From Lachnospiraceae bacterium (GTDB taxonomy: Bacteria; Bacillota; Clostridia; Lachnospirales; Lachnospiraceae), in NCBI GenBank assembly GCA_024404675.1, contig JAKSPO010000002.1, forward strand, positions 62,001 through 126,000: a DNA stretch of 64,000 bases, given 5' to 3'. Under the pieces are notes generated by a model. That model was not told where the DNA came from, searched no databases, and was given only the letters and a program-made list of their open reading frames with translations. Every line of letters starts with the position of its first letter. Position 1 is the stretch's first letter. This document shows positions 35,237-44,073 of this stretch, piece by piece. The position numbers and the translations under genes are program-made.

Positions 35237-36676
35237 ATGAACGAGCAAGTATTAAAGGGAATCGAGCCTGCTATGGTTATGCAGTATTTTGAGGAAATAT
35301 GCAGCATTCCGCATGGTTCAGGCAATATTCAGGCAATCAGCGACTATCTGGTTTCCTACGCTGTAGAAAAAGGGCTTCGCTACGTGCAGGAGCCGTGCGG
35401 CAATGTCATCATTTTCAAGGAAGCAAGTCCCGGTTATGAATCGGAGCCGGGAATCATTCTGCAGGGGCACATGGATATGGTTGCCGTCTGGGATGATGAT
35501 TGCAGGATTGATATGCTTACCGACGGACTTGAGCTGTTTCTGTCTGACGGCTTAGTCGGTGCAAAGGGCACCAGCCTCGGCGGGGATGACGGCATCGCAC
35601 TTGCTTATGCGATGGCAATCCTTGCGGACGACAGTATCCCGCATCCGGCGCTCGAATTTGTGGCTACCATCAACGAAGAGACCGGCATGGATGGTGCAAT
35701 TATGCTTGATACAAGTGTACTTCGCGGCCGTCGTCTGATTAATATCGATTCCGAGGAGGAGGGCAGCTTTCTGACCGGCTGTGCGGGCGGTGCAACGCTT
35801 CGTCTTCGAATCCCCACAGTACGCACGGAAGCCACAGGACAGTACTTCTCCGTTCGTGTTGATGGGCTGCAGGGCGGACATTCCGGTACTGAGATTCATA
35901 AGAACAGGGCCAATGCCATCCTTATTCTGGCACGGGTATTAAGAGCCTTGAAGAAGCAGATGGATTACTCTCTCGTTCGCATTGACGGAGGCACCAAGGA
36001 CAACGCTATTCCCGTATCTGCCGAGGCAGTCATCTGCTGCGTAGAGAAGCCGGAGCTTTCAAGGGTAGAGGAAAGCTTTCGAAATGCTTTATCGGGCAAG
36101 GAGGACGGTATCTCGATTACTGCTACGCCCTGTGTGTGCGCAGAATCGATTTTAAGCCCGAAAACCGAGAAGGCGGTACTTGATCTGCTTACGACCATTC
36201 CTTTCGGCGTAGCGGCCATGAGCATGCTTCCGGGGCTTGTAGAGACCTCGGACAATGTAGGCATTATCCGAACCGGTGAGGACTGCATCGAAATTGCGAC
36301 CTCGGTTCGCAGTATGATTGAATCCGAGAAGGAAGCGCTTTGCGAGAAGATTTCGACGCTTGCAGCGCTTTGCGGTGCAACGGTTGCAAGAAACAGCGAG
36401 TATCCCGGCTGGCAGTACCGTATGGTATCCCCGCTTCGCGAGAAGGCGATTGCAGCATATCGTGAGCAGTACGGCGCTATGCCGAAGGTGGAGACGATTC
36501 ATGCCGGCTTAGAGTGCGGTCTTCTGATTGAGAAGCTTCCCGACCTGGACGCCATCAGTATGGGGCCCGACATTTATGACATTCACACGACCAAGGAACG
36601 ACTGAGCATTGCCTCTGTGCAGAGAACCTGGGAGCTTCTGAAGGGGATTCTTGCGAAGAAGGATTGCGTGCTATAA
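35237..36676 (+). CDS. pepD: Aminoacyl-histidine dipeptidase (M20, PepD-like)
   Basis: 479 residues from the ATG at 35237 behind GGAGGAC; the in-frame ATG at 35201 overlaps the terminator. M20 zinc motifs: GHMDMV, SLGGDDGIALAYA, NEETGMDGA and the lid-domain GGHSGTEIHKNRANA. It hydrolyses Xaa-His and other dipeptides in the cytoplasm. Length matches the PepD family. No operon partner; hsp20 downstream has its own promoter. Confidence 0.93.
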   Translation: MNEQVLKGIEPAMVMQYFEEICSIPHGSGNIQAISDYLVSYAVEKGLRYVQEPCGNVIIFKEASPGYESEPGIILQGHMDMVAVWDDDCRIDMLTDGLELFLSDGLVGAKGTSLGGDDGIALAYAMAILADDSIPHPALEFVATINEETGMDGAIMLDTSVLRGRRLINIDSEEEGSFLTGCAGGATLRLRIPTVRTEATGQYFSVRVDGLQGGHSGTEIHKNRANAILILARVLRALKKQMDYSLVRIDGGTKDNAIPVSAEAVICCVEKPELSRVEESFRNALSGKEDGISITATPCVCAESILSPKTEKAVLDLLTTIPFGVAAMSMLPGLVETSDNVGIIRTGEDCIEIATSVRSMIESEKEALCEKISTLAALCGATVARNSEYPGWQYRMVSPLREKAIAAYREQYGAMPKVETIHAGLECGLLIEKLPDLDAISMGPDIYDIHTTKERLSIASVQRTWELLKGILAKKDCVL

Positions 36677-36784
36677 CTCGAGAAAACTGCTCTCCGGGGG
36701 CGGGAGGAAGTGAATCAGCGTCCTTGGTTATCACTTGACACCGGGCTTATTCTGTGATGAAATGATGATTTTTTCGGAAAATGA

Positions 36785-36813
36785 TTGACAACGTGTTATA
36801 TTTGCTGTATAAC
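36785..36813 (+). promoter_or_regulatory. Promoter of hsp20
   Basis: TTGACA at 36785-36790, 17-base spacer, TATAAC at 36808-36813. No CIRCE element (TTAGCACTC inverted repeat) is seen, so HrcA control is unlikely. Confidence 0.75.
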
Positions 36814-36867
36814 AAGGATAGACAGGTAATTCACATTTACCTGACGGCAATGAACAGGAGGAGAAAC

Positions 36868-37380
36868 ATGAATACGAACGGTGATGATTTTTTGACTAAG
36901 ACGACAGAGGTTTTTAACGGATTGTTTGATTCTATCGATAAGAGTATCAAGAATCTTCAGAAGGAAACCGGAACGAAGCCGCATAGCTTCGGACAGAATA
37001 TTTTCAAGAAGAGCAACTATAACGAGCAGGGCGGCAGAACCGTAGCACCGGAAGGAAAGGCAATGAGCATTCCGGCAAGCAGAGTCGACATTGGCGAGAG
37101 CATTAAGATTCTTTGCGAGCTTCCCGGCTGTGAGAAGCAGAACCTGAAGCTTGACTACGACAAGGATACCTTGATCGTACGCGCGAAGAAGCCCGCGCTC
37201 GTAATCAGCGACGAGGCAACCTTCCACGAGGATGACCGTAAGTACGGCACATTGGAGCGTCGCTTCCGCATCGGAAAGGTGGATCCGTCCACAATCCGTG
37301 CCGGCTACAAGGATGGCGTTCTCACCATTTGCTGTGCACGCACATACGAGTCCGGTGGAATCGGTATCGATATCGAATAG
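36868..37380 (+). CDS. Small heat-shock protein, Hsp20/alpha-crystallin family
   Basis: 170 residues from the ATG at 36868 after AGGAGGAG; the upstream in-frame ATG would include the promoter. A ~60-residue N-terminal arm is followed by the alpha-crystallin core (ELPGCEKQNLKLDYDKDTLIVRAKK and RRFRIGKVDPSTIRAGYKDGVLTI). The usual C-terminal I-x-I anchor may be GIGIDIE. It holds unfolded proteins in a soluble form without ATP. A single-gene unit with its own promoter and terminator. Confidence 0.9.
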   Translation: MNTNGDDFLTKTTEVFNGLFDSIDKSIKNLQKETGTKPHSFGQNIFKKSNYNEQGGRTVAPEGKAMSIPASRVDIGESIKILCELPGCEKQNLKLDYDKDTLIVRAKKPALVISDEATFHEDDRKYGTLERRFRIGKVDPSTIRAGYKDGVLTICCARTYESGGIGIDIE

Positions 37381-37396
37381 GAATCAGTTTAGTCTT

Positions 37397-37431
37397 AAAG
37401 CGCATGGACCTTTTGGCTCATGCGCTTTTTG
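37397..37431. terminator. Terminator between hsp20 and the convergent lipoprotein gene
   Basis: AAAGCGCATG pairs with CATGCGCTTT, with an inner GACC/GGC stem, and TTTTT on the plus side. On the minus strand the AAAG side gives CTTT, so it may serve both genes. Confidence 0.78.
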
Positions 37432-37450
37432 TATGCGAAAGTGACTGGTA

Positions 37451-38506
37451 TTACTCAGTAAAATAGAAGTTGTCCGCAGGCATTGCACCGCCGATGGATG
37501 CAGGCTTTGCGTCATACAGAATCTTAAGATAAGCGGAAACTGCGGTCTTCATGCGGTCTCCGGTGTAGCATACGATGTTGCACTGCGGAATCGCTTTTTT
37601 GGCAACTGCGGCCTTGAAGATGCCGAACTGCTCGACGAGCGCTGCGGTGTCGTCAATGTTGCTCGTTGCATATGCGGTGCTTGCTTCATATTCCTCCAAG
37701 AACACCTTGAAGGCAGCGGTGTTCTCCTTGAGCCATGCAGTGTTCGCAACGATAACGCCGGTGACAATCGGGGAAGCGTTACATTTGTCCCACTCTGCAG
37801 TAACGTCAAGTGCTACGCGAACCTTGTCCTGGTTCATCTGCACGGTAGTGACATAGGGCTGCGGAAGCATGGCGATGATTTCCTCATCGGAAGCCGCGAT
37901 TCTTGCAGCTACTTCACTCGCCTCGGAAAGGAAGGTAATGGTCACATCCTTATCCGGGTCAATGCCTGCGGAGGTAAGCAGGTAGCGAAGGGTATATTCG
38001 GGCGTGGTGCCTGCACCGGTTGCGTAGATGGTCTTACCCTTCAGGTCGTTGATGCTCTGCACGCTGTCGCCGGTATCTACGATGTAGAGAACACCGAGCG
38101 TGTTAACTGCACATACCGTGATGCCGCCATTTGTTTTATTGTAAAGTGTGGAAGCAAGGTTGCAGGGAACCGCAGCAACGGGGATGTCACCCTTGATGAT
38201 GGAAGCGGTAATCTCATCTGCGGTGCCTGCAACGGCAAATGTGTACTCGTTGGCGGCAGAACCGGCCTCTGCATCGCTCATCAGCTTAACCATTCCGATG
38301 GCGGTCGGTCCCTTCAGTACGGCGATGTTCATCTTTACCGGCGAAACCGGAGCCTTGGTAGGAGCTTCGGTGGGAGCGGACGCAGAAGGCGTCGTGGCGG
38401 AGGGGGTATTTGCCTCGGGAGCCTTGGCAGGGTCATTCTTCTTCCCGCAGCCTGAAAGGAGCAGGACAAGCATAGAAAGAAGAAGGATCGTGGATAATTT
38501 CTTCAT
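37451..38506 (-). CDS. Lipoprotein substrate-binding protein, NitT/TauT type (orphan)
   Basis: 351 residues from the ATG ending at 38506 (MKKLSTILLL…), with GGAG upstream. The lipobox LLSGC gives a lipid-modified Cys near residue 20, then a Thr/Ala/Pro-rich linker and a periplasmic-binding fold (DEITASIIKGDIPVAAVPCNLASTLYN; INDLKGKTIYATGAGTTPEYTLRYLL) of the nitrate/sulfonate/THI5-like class. No permease or ATPase gene is adjacent, so the transporter partner must lie elsewhere. Its leader carries two similar hairpins (see 38563). Confidence 0.85.
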   Translation of the reverse strand: MKKLSTILLLSMLVLLLSGCGKKNDPAKAPEANTPSATTPSASAPTEAPTKAPVSPVKMNIAVLKGPTAIGMVKLMSDAEAGSAANEYTFAVAGTADEITASIIKGDIPVAAVPCNLASTLYNKTNGGITVCAVNTLGVLYIVDTGDSVQSINDLKGKTIYATGAGTTPEYTLRYLLTSAGIDPDKDVTITFLSEASEVAARIAASDEEIIAMLPQPYVTTVQMNQDKVRVALDVTAEWDKCNASPIVTGVIVANTAWLKENTAAFKVFLEEYEASTAYATSNIDDTAALVEQFGIFKAAVAKKAIPQCNIVCYTGDRMKTAVSAYLKILYDAKPASIGGAMPADNFYFTE

Positions 38507-38562
38507 AGCAGATATCTCCAATCATTGATATTTCTGAAGTAAAGTAACAAAAATAAACCGCC

Positions 38563-38640
38563 GTCGGGGTTGGAGCACCTTCCCGTCGGAGCCGTTTCTT
38601 CGCTGATTTTCTTTGGGGTCGGGACACCCTTCCCCGCAGT
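38563..38640 (-). other. Tandem hairpin leader of the lipoprotein mRNA
   Basis: In the minus-strand transcript two hairpins of the same plan occur about 49 bases apart. Copy 1: GGGG-AA-GGG-TGT-CCC-GA-CCCC (38636 down to 38615). Copy 2: GGG-AA-GG-TGCT-CC-AA-CCC (around 38584-38566). Both have GC stems, a 2x2 A-rich internal loop and a small loop beginning TG. A GGCGGTTTATTTTTG stretch follows copy 2, resembling the tail of a terminator. I know no matching riboswitch class. Confidence 0.45.
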
Positions 38641-38658
38641 GTTGCTTTATTCGTGAAT

Positions 38659-38709
38659 AATCTAACACACGCATTTTCATTTGTCAAACATTTCCCCGGG
38701 TGGTATAAT
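38659..38709. promoter_or_regulatory. Divergent promoters sharing one -35 region
   Basis: Plus: TTGTCA (38681-38686), 17 bases, TATAAT (38704-38709) with TGG before it, driving 38741. Minus: TTGACA (complement of 38682-38687), 17 bases, TAGATT (complement of 38659-38664), driving the lipoprotein leader. The -35 boxes overlap by five bases, so only one polymerase can be bound at a time. Confidence 0.65.
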
Positions 38710-38740
38710 ACTACTAATCAGGAACAAGGAGCTTACACCG

Positions 38741-39799
38741 ATGAAAGTGATTCATATTGCGGATTGCCATCTTCTGATGGAGCCGGAGAAGGGGACGCCG
38801 ATAGGTGCCCTCAGGAGAAAGGAAATTATGGAGATCGTTCCGCGTATTGTGGAGGTCTGCAACGCAGAAGAGGCGGACCTTCTTCTGATTGCGGGCGATC
38901 TGTTTCATAAAGCGCCGCGTCTTATGGACCTTCGGGAGCTTGACCACATTCTCTCGGGACTGGTGCACACAAAAGTCGTTTTGATTGCGGGGAACCACGA
39001 TTATATCGGGCCGCGGTCCTATTATACAAACTACCCGTGGAAGGCTAGGGTTACCATGCTTACGGACGGGGAGCTTTCACACATTGCGTTCCCGGAGCTT
39101 CGGACGACCGTGTACGGCTTCAGCTATCATACAAGAGACATCACGGAACCGTTATATGATGACGTTGCCCCGGTCGGCGAGGGAATCCATATTCTTCTTG
39201 CGCACGGCGGCGATGCGAAGAATGTTCCGATGAATTATAAGAAGATTGACCTGGCAGGCTTTGACTATGCCGCGCTTGGACACATCCATAAAAAGGAGAT
39301 TCTGACGCCGCGAATGGCGTATGCCGGCTCGGTGGAGCCGCTTGACAGAAATGAAACCGGTGAGCACGGCTATATGCGGGTCGATATCGTAGAGGAAGCG
39401 GGCGAGCACCGCACGGAGGTGACATTTGTTCCCTTCTCGCAAAGGGAATACCGCGATATTACGGTTATGGTGGACGGCAATTCGACCAATGCATCGATTG
39501 GCGAGACGATTAAGGCAATGATTGCAGAGCTTGGTGCGAAGCATCTGTACCGCGTCGCGCTTCTCGGAAAGCGTAATGAGGAGCTTGTGCCCGATACGGA
39601 AGCCTTTCTCGGACTTGGAAATATCACGGAAATCATAGACAGAACGCTTCCGGAGTATGATCTTAAGGCCCTTAGAAAGGCCAATGCGGACAACCTGCTT
39701 GGCATGTTCATCGAGGCGCTCAGTGAGGAGAACGGTGAAGACGCCGAGATACGCGAGAAAGCGCTTTATTACGGGCTTTCCGCCCTTTTGAACAAATAG
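38741..39799 (+). CDS. Metallophosphoesterase, YhaO/SbcD-like DNA exonuclease subunit
   Basis: 352 residues from the ATG at 38741. Metallophosphatase motifs: HIADCHLL, LIAGDLFH, LIAGNHDYIG, LLAHGGD and LGHIHKKE. These are the SbcD/Mre11 set. With the large ATPase that follows it resembles the Bacillus YhaO-YhaN pair, shorter than SbcCD. A role in DNA end processing is the family expectation. The gap to the next gene is 15 bases. Confidence 0.87.
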   Translation: MKVIHIADCHLLMEPEKGTPIGALRRKEIMEIVPRIVEVCNAEEADLLLIAGDLFHKAPRLMDLRELDHILSGLVHTKVVLIAGNHDYIGPRSYYTNYPWKARVTMLTDGELSHIAFPELRTTVYGFSYHTRDITEPLYDDVAPVGEGIHILLAHGGDAKNVPMNYKKIDLAGFDYAALGHIHKKEILTPRMAYAGSVEPLDRNETGEHGYMRVDIVEEAGEHRTEVTFVPFSQREYRDITVMVDGNSTNASIGETIKAMIAELGAKHLYRVALLGKRNEELVPDTEAFLGLGNITEIIDRTLPEYDLKALRKANADNLLGMFIEALSEENGEDAEIREKALYYGLSALLNK

Positions 39800-39814
39800 A
39801 AACGGAGGGAGCAT

Positions 39815-41893
39815 ATGAGGTTTTTGGAATGCAGTCCGGAAAGCTTTGGAAAGCTTAAGGACAGGTCGTTCACATTTTCCGAAGGAATCAATGTGATTAC
39901 CGGACCGAACGAAGCCGGCAAATCAACACTCTTCGGCTTCCTTCGCAGTATGCTGTTCGGCATCGAGCGCGGACGCGGCCGTTCGGCGAAGGGCAGTGCC
40001 TACGCCAAATACAAGCCGTGGGAGGCGCCGGGAGCCTATCAGGGAACGCTTTCGGTCGAAATCGGTGGGAAGCAGTATCTTCTCGAGAGGAACTTTCTGC
40101 AGACAGAGGGCGGACTGATTGTTTACGATGCGGAAACCGGACGGCAGGTGCCGCTTACAGGGGAGTTTTTGGAAACGGTTGCACCGGAGGTAACGGAGAG
40201 CGGCTTTCTGAATACGGCCATGCAGTCGCAGAGCGGTGCGGCGACCGGGCAGGAGCTCGCGGGACTTTTACAGAATATGATTACCAATATGAGTGTTGCG
40301 AAGACACAGGCGGTCGACGTCGGCGGTGCACTTGCAAGACTTACGGACAAGCAGCATGCGCTCGAGCGAAAGAAGCTTCCGGAGAAGCTTTCGGAGGCAG
40401 AGAAAGCGCTTGAGGATACCGTGCTCAGGCAGAAGGAGCTCGAACGGATCGAGACCGAGCGGCAGAAGCGGAGCCTACGGCTTTCTGAGGTCAACGCGCT
40501 CCTTGAACAGCTTGCAAAGGATGACGCGCCGCGGGTGGAACAGGAGTTTTCGAAGCATTTTGAGCGGTTTAGCAGATATCGGGAGGATATGCAGAAGGCG
40601 GAGAGCATGGCTTCGGAGATTTCGGAGAAGCGAAGCCTTTTAAAGGAATGGCGACGGTCGCTTGTTCCGGAGGAGGTGCTTCAGAAGGAGGAGGACGAAA
40701 GAGCGAAGGCAGTCGAGGCGCTTGAGCGGGCGGAGAATGCCTGGGAATCGGAGAAGCGTTCTGCGGGGGATCTGCTTAAAAGAGAGCGTGAGGAGAAGGT
40801 ATATACCCTTCCGTGGATTCTTCTGACGCTTCTGATGCTGGGCATCTCGGCATATCTTTTTATCGGAAAATGGTACGCATTTGCATGTATTCCGCTTGCG
40901 ATAGCGTTAGCGGGTACGGTACTTTACATACTTCGAAGAAGAAGCGTATCGCGGATGCTTCGTGCGGCGGAGGAACGGCTTTCTAAGCTGCAGAACCCGC
41001 CTTCGGAGGTTCGTGCGGCCGAAGAGCGGCTTGCCGGTCTTCCCGGTGCGGAGGAGCTTCGGAGCAGAGCACTTCGGAATATCGAGCTTTCGGCGAAGAT
41101 TGAGCAGCTTAGCGTGAGCATCTCGGAACGCGAGGAGGCAGCGGAGCGGTCATACGCAGAGCTTTCGGAGGAGGCAGAGGCACTTCTTTCGTTCTTTCGA
41201 CAGTATGAGCCTGCGATGGAAGAGCTTTCGGAGGGAGCAATCCGTCGGATTGAGGGATCGATCTTAGCCTGCTCTGTGGAACGAAACGAGGCGGAACGTG
41301 CCGCGCGGGAGGAAAGAGATTATCTGACCGGCCAGATTGCTCGCTGCGAGCAGCTTCTTGAGACAGAAAGCGATCTTTGGCAGCAGCGTGAGGACGAGAT
41401 GGCTTTCATGAAGAAACTGCATCTTGAAATCGCTGCGGATGCGAAGGAGCACAAGGCACTTACGCTTGCGATTTCTACGATTCAGGCGCTTACAAGAGAG
41501 ATTCATGACAGCTTCGGACGGCGGTTGAATGTGCGAATGTCGGAGCTTGCAGGCTCTATCACAAACGGTGCCTGCGATAAGATCACCGCAGATGAGGAGC
41601 TACACATGAAGGTCGGACGGAGAAGCCGTCTGATCGAGCTTGAGAAGCTTAGTCAGGGTACGATGGAGCAGCTGTTTCTGGCGCTTCGCATCGCGGTCGG
41701 AGAAACTATGTACGAGGAGCGAATGCCTCTTGTATTCGATGACAGCTTTGTGTATTATGATAGTGAACGGCTTCGCGAAACGCTGACGCTTCTTTCTAAA
41801 CTCGGCCGCCAGGTAATCATCTGTACCTGCAGTGACCGGGAGGAGCGATTGCTTACGGAGCTCGGGATTACGTATAATAAGATTGCAATATAA
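39815..41893 (+). CDS. YhaN-like AAA ATPase with coiled coils and internal hydrophobic segment
   Basis: 692 residues. Walker A is GPNEAGKSTLFGF near residue 28. Coiled coils flank a hydrophobic hairpin (~residues 330-365, WILLTLLMLGISAYL and AFACIPLAIALAG), as in YhaN proteins. The C-terminal signature LSQGTMEQLFLALRIA and Walker B VFDDSF complete the RecF/SbcC-like head. It likely pairs with the upstream nuclease. The hydrophobic hairpin suggests membrane association; this is inference from the sequence and family knowledge. Confidence 0.85.
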   Translation: MRFLECSPESFGKLKDRSFTFSEGINVITGPNEAGKSTLFGFLRSMLFGIERGRGRSAKGSAYAKYKPWEAPGAYQGTLSVEIGGKQYLLERNFLQTEGGLIVYDAETGRQVPLTGEFLETVAPEVTESGFLNTAMQSQSGAATGQELAGLLQNMITNMSVAKTQAVDVGGALARLTDKQHALERKKLPEKLSEAEKALEDTVLRQKELERIETERQKRSLRLSEVNALLEQLAKDDAPRVEQEFSKHFERFSRYREDMQKAESMASEISEKRSLLKEWRRSLVPEEVLQKEEDERAKAVEALERAENAWESEKRSAGDLLKREREEKVYTLPWILLTLLMLGISAYLFIGKWYAFACIPLAIALAGTVLYILRRRSVSRMLRAAEERLSKLQNPPSEVRAAEERLAGLPGAEELRSRALRNIELSAKIEQLSVSISEREEAAERSYAELSEEAEALLSFFRQYEPAMEELSEGAIRRIEGSILACSVERNEAERAAREERDYLTGQIARCEQLLETESDLWQQREDEMAFMKKLHLEIAADAKEHKALTLAISTIQALTREIHDSFGRRLNVRMSELAGSITNGACDKITADEELHMKVGRRSRLIELEKLSQGTMEQLFLALRIAVGETMYEERMPLVFDDSFVYYDSERLRETLTLLSKLGRQVIICTCSDREERLLTELGITYNKIAI

Positions 41894-41932
41894 CCGTTTT
41901 CGGCAGAGCCGGACGGTATCGGGAGGATAGTT

Positions 41933-42508
41933 ATGAAGCTTTTGGAGGACCGCATTCGAGAGGAAGGCGTAGTGAAGGACGGAGACGTTCTGAAGGTTGA
42001 CATGTTTTTGAATCATCAGATGGATGTAGCGCTTTTCCGTGAGATGGCGAAGGAGTGGAAGCGTCTTTTCGACGGGGAGGGCGTTAATAAGATTCTGACA
42101 ATTGAGGCTTCCGGTATCGGTATTGCCTGCATTGCTGCCGAGGAGTTCGGCTGTAAGGTCGTATTTGCCAAGAAGACGCAGGGCAAGAACCTCGACGGCG
42201 AGCTTCTGACGACGCAGATTACTTCCTTTACAAAGGGACGTGTTTTCGATGTTATCGTTGCGAAGAAGTTCCTCGGTCCCGAAGACCGCGTACTGATCAT
42301 CGATGATTTTCTGGCAAATGGCTGTGCGCTCGAGGGACTGATCAGTATCGTTCGGGATTCCGGCGCAACACTTGTCGGCTGCGGCATTGCGGTTGAGAAG
42401 GGCTTCCAGGTCGGAGGCAAGAAGATCCGCGACATGGGCGTACACCTTGAGTCGCTTGCAATCGTTGATAAGATGAATGCAGACGGTTCCATTACCTTTA
42501 GACAATAA
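41933..42508 (+). CDS. xpt: Xanthine phosphoribosyltransferase
   Basis: 191 residues with the PRPP-binding motif [14 protein letters not shown] near residue 123 and the N-terminal [12 protein letters not shown] typical of Xpt. It salvages xanthine to XMP. The gap to the previous gene is 39 bases, so no purine riboswitch precedes it, unlike many Firmicutes xpt genes. Confidence 0.92.
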   Translation: MKLLEDRIREEGVVKDGDVLKVDMFLNHQMDVALFREMAKEWKRLFDGEGVNKILTIEASGIGIACIAAEEFGCKVVFAKKTQGKNLDGELLTTQITSFTKGRVFDVIVAKKFLGPEDRVLIIDDFLANGCALEGLISIVRDSGATLVGCGIAVEKGFQVGGKKIRDMGVHLESLAIVDKMNADGSITFRQ

Positions 42509-42526
42509 TTATTGAGCATTTTCCTC

Positions 42527-42555
42527 TTGACGAAATAGGAACATAAGTGTATTAT
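42527..42555 (+). promoter_or_regulatory. Promoter of dtd
   Basis: TTGACG at 42527-42532, 17 bases, TATTAT at 42550-42555, about 37 bases before the dtd start. Confidence 0.65.
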
Positions 42556-42592
42556 GGTAAAAGGAATTTACCAAATCGCAAGGGGAGAGATT

Positions 42593-43048
42593 ATGAAGCT
42601 GCTGGTTCAAAGGGTTAAGTCAGCATCTGTAACGGTTGAGGGGAAGAAGATCGGTTCAATTGAACGGGGATACCTTGTCCTTTTGGGGGCTTGTGACGCC
42701 GATACCAATGCAATTGCCGACAAGATGATGGCCAAGCTTGTAAAATTGAGAATTTTCGAAGATGAGAACGGCAAAACCAATCTGTCCCTTGGGGATGTTG
42801 GCGGTGCCGTTCTTTTAGTGTCTCAATTTACCCTGTACGCGGATTGCAGAAAGGGCAATCGCCCGTCCTTCATCGGTGCGGGAAGTCCGGCGCACGCGGA
42901 GCAGATATACGAATATGTGAAGCATGAACTCAGGACGACCTACGGACTTACGGTGGAGACCGGAGAGTTCGGTGCGGATATGCAGGTTTCTTTGGTAAAT
43001 GACGGACCGTTTACGGTTATGCTCGATTCCGACGAAATATGTGTCTAA
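42593..43048 (+). CDS. dtd: D-aminoacyl-tRNA deacylase
   Basis: 151 residues from the ATG at 42593 (GGGGAGAGA upstream). It has the [19 protein letters not shown] catalytic motif and the C-terminal [11 protein letters not shown] with the Gly-Pro cis bond. It removes D-amino acids (and glycine on tRNA-Ala) from tRNA. The upstream in-frame ATG at 42554 overlaps the -10 box. Confidence 0.95.
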   Translation: MKLLVQRVKSASVTVEGKKIGSIERGYLVLLGACDADTNAIADKMMAKLVKLRIFEDENGKTNLSLGDVGGAVLLVSQFTLYADCRKGNRPSFIGAGSPAHAEQIYEYVKHELRTTYGLTVETGEFGADMQVSLVNDGPFTVMLDSDEICV

Positions 43049-43080
43049 AGTGATTAATGATAGGAAAGTGAGGAGAAAAC

Positions 43081-44073
43081 ATGAGTTTTGTAGTACGTGA
43101 CCTTGTCAAATCTTATGGCGAGAAGGTTGTAGTTGACCATCTCAATCTGACGATGGAGAAGCCCGGCGTTTATGCCCTTCTTGGTACCAACGGTGCCGGT
43201 AAGACGACTTCCCTCAGAATGATCTTGGGAATGCTTGAGAAGGATTCCGGTGAGGTGCTTTTCAACGACGCGGAGATGAACCCGAAGAATATGAATATCG
43301 GTTATCTGGCTGAGGAGAGAGGCCTCTATCCGAAGTATGCTTTGATCGACCAGCTTCTTTATTTTGCGCGCCTGAAGGGAGTTAAGAAGGGCGATGCGAT
43401 GAAGAGAATCAAGCACTGGTCCGCACGACTTGAGCTTGACGAGTATCTGTTTCCGCCGAAGACGGCTAAGGGCAAGAAGCCGAAGGCTAAGCTTGCGGAT
43501 CAGCTCAGTAAGGGTAATCAGCAGAAGATTCAGCTGATGGCAGCGCTGATTTCCGACCCCGAGTTCATCATCCTCGATGAGCCGATGAGTGGTCTCGATC
43601 CGGTTAATACCGACCTGTTCAAGGAGGTTATCCGTGAGGAGATTGCCAAGGATAAGTATGTTATCATGTCCAGCCACCAGATGCCTACCATTGAGGAGTT
43701 CTGTACGGATATTACCATTCTGAATCACGGTAAGACAGTTCTGCAGGGTAACCTTGACGAGATCAAGAAGAGCTACGGCCGTGTCAATCTGTTCGTAAAA
43801 TGTGAGAGTGAGATCGAGGATCTGATTGCACAGGAGGGTCTTACTATCGTGGAGAAGCTTCCGAGCGAGTATCACATTCGTGTGTCCGGTGAGGAGCAGG
43901 CGATGAAATTCCTTCGTCTTCTGATTGATAAGAATGTTACAATCATTCGTTTCGAGCTGAGAGAGCCGAGTCTTCACGAGATTTTCGTAGAAAAGGTTGG
44001 CGGCTATGTACAGAATGATGCTGCAGCAAAGGCCGAGGGTGAAGAGGAAGGAGCAACGAATGAAAAAGAGTGA
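43081..44073 (+). CDS. ABC transporter ATP-binding protein (NatA-like)
   Basis: 330 residues. Walker A GTNGAGKTTS near residue 36, signature LSKGNQQKIQLMAAL, Walker B FIILDEPMSGLDP and a C-terminal domain of about 100 residues as in Na+-exporting NatA/YhaQ proteins. It energises the two permeases encoded next. The 3' end overlaps the first permease start by 14 bases. The substrate (Na+, drug or peptide) is not fixed by sequence. Confidence 0.88.
   Translation: MSFVVRDLVKSYGEKVVVDHLNLTMEKPGVYALLGTNGAGKTTSLRMILGMLEKDSGEVLFNDAEMNPKNMNIGYLAEERGLYPKYALIDQLLYFARLKGVKKGDAMKRIKHWSARLELDEYLFPPKTAKGKKPKAKLADQLSKGNQQKIQLMAALISDPEFIILDEPMSGLDPVNTDLFKEVIREEIAKDKYVIMSSHQMPTIEEFCTDITILNHGKTVLQGNLDEIKKSYGRVNLFVKCESEIEDLIAQEGLTIVEKLPSEYHIRVSGEEQAMKFLRLLIDKNVTIIRFELREPSLHEIFVEKVGGYVQNDAAAKAEGEEEGATNEKE

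Noticed and set aside
38507..38652. Known riboswitch (TPP, guanidine-II or cobalamin) in the lipoprotein leader
   Set aside because: None of the conserved boxes (e.g. CTGAGA for TPP, ACGR loops for guanidine-II) is present.
41894..41932. Purine riboswitch before xpt
   Set aside because: The gap is 39 bases, too short for the three-way junction.
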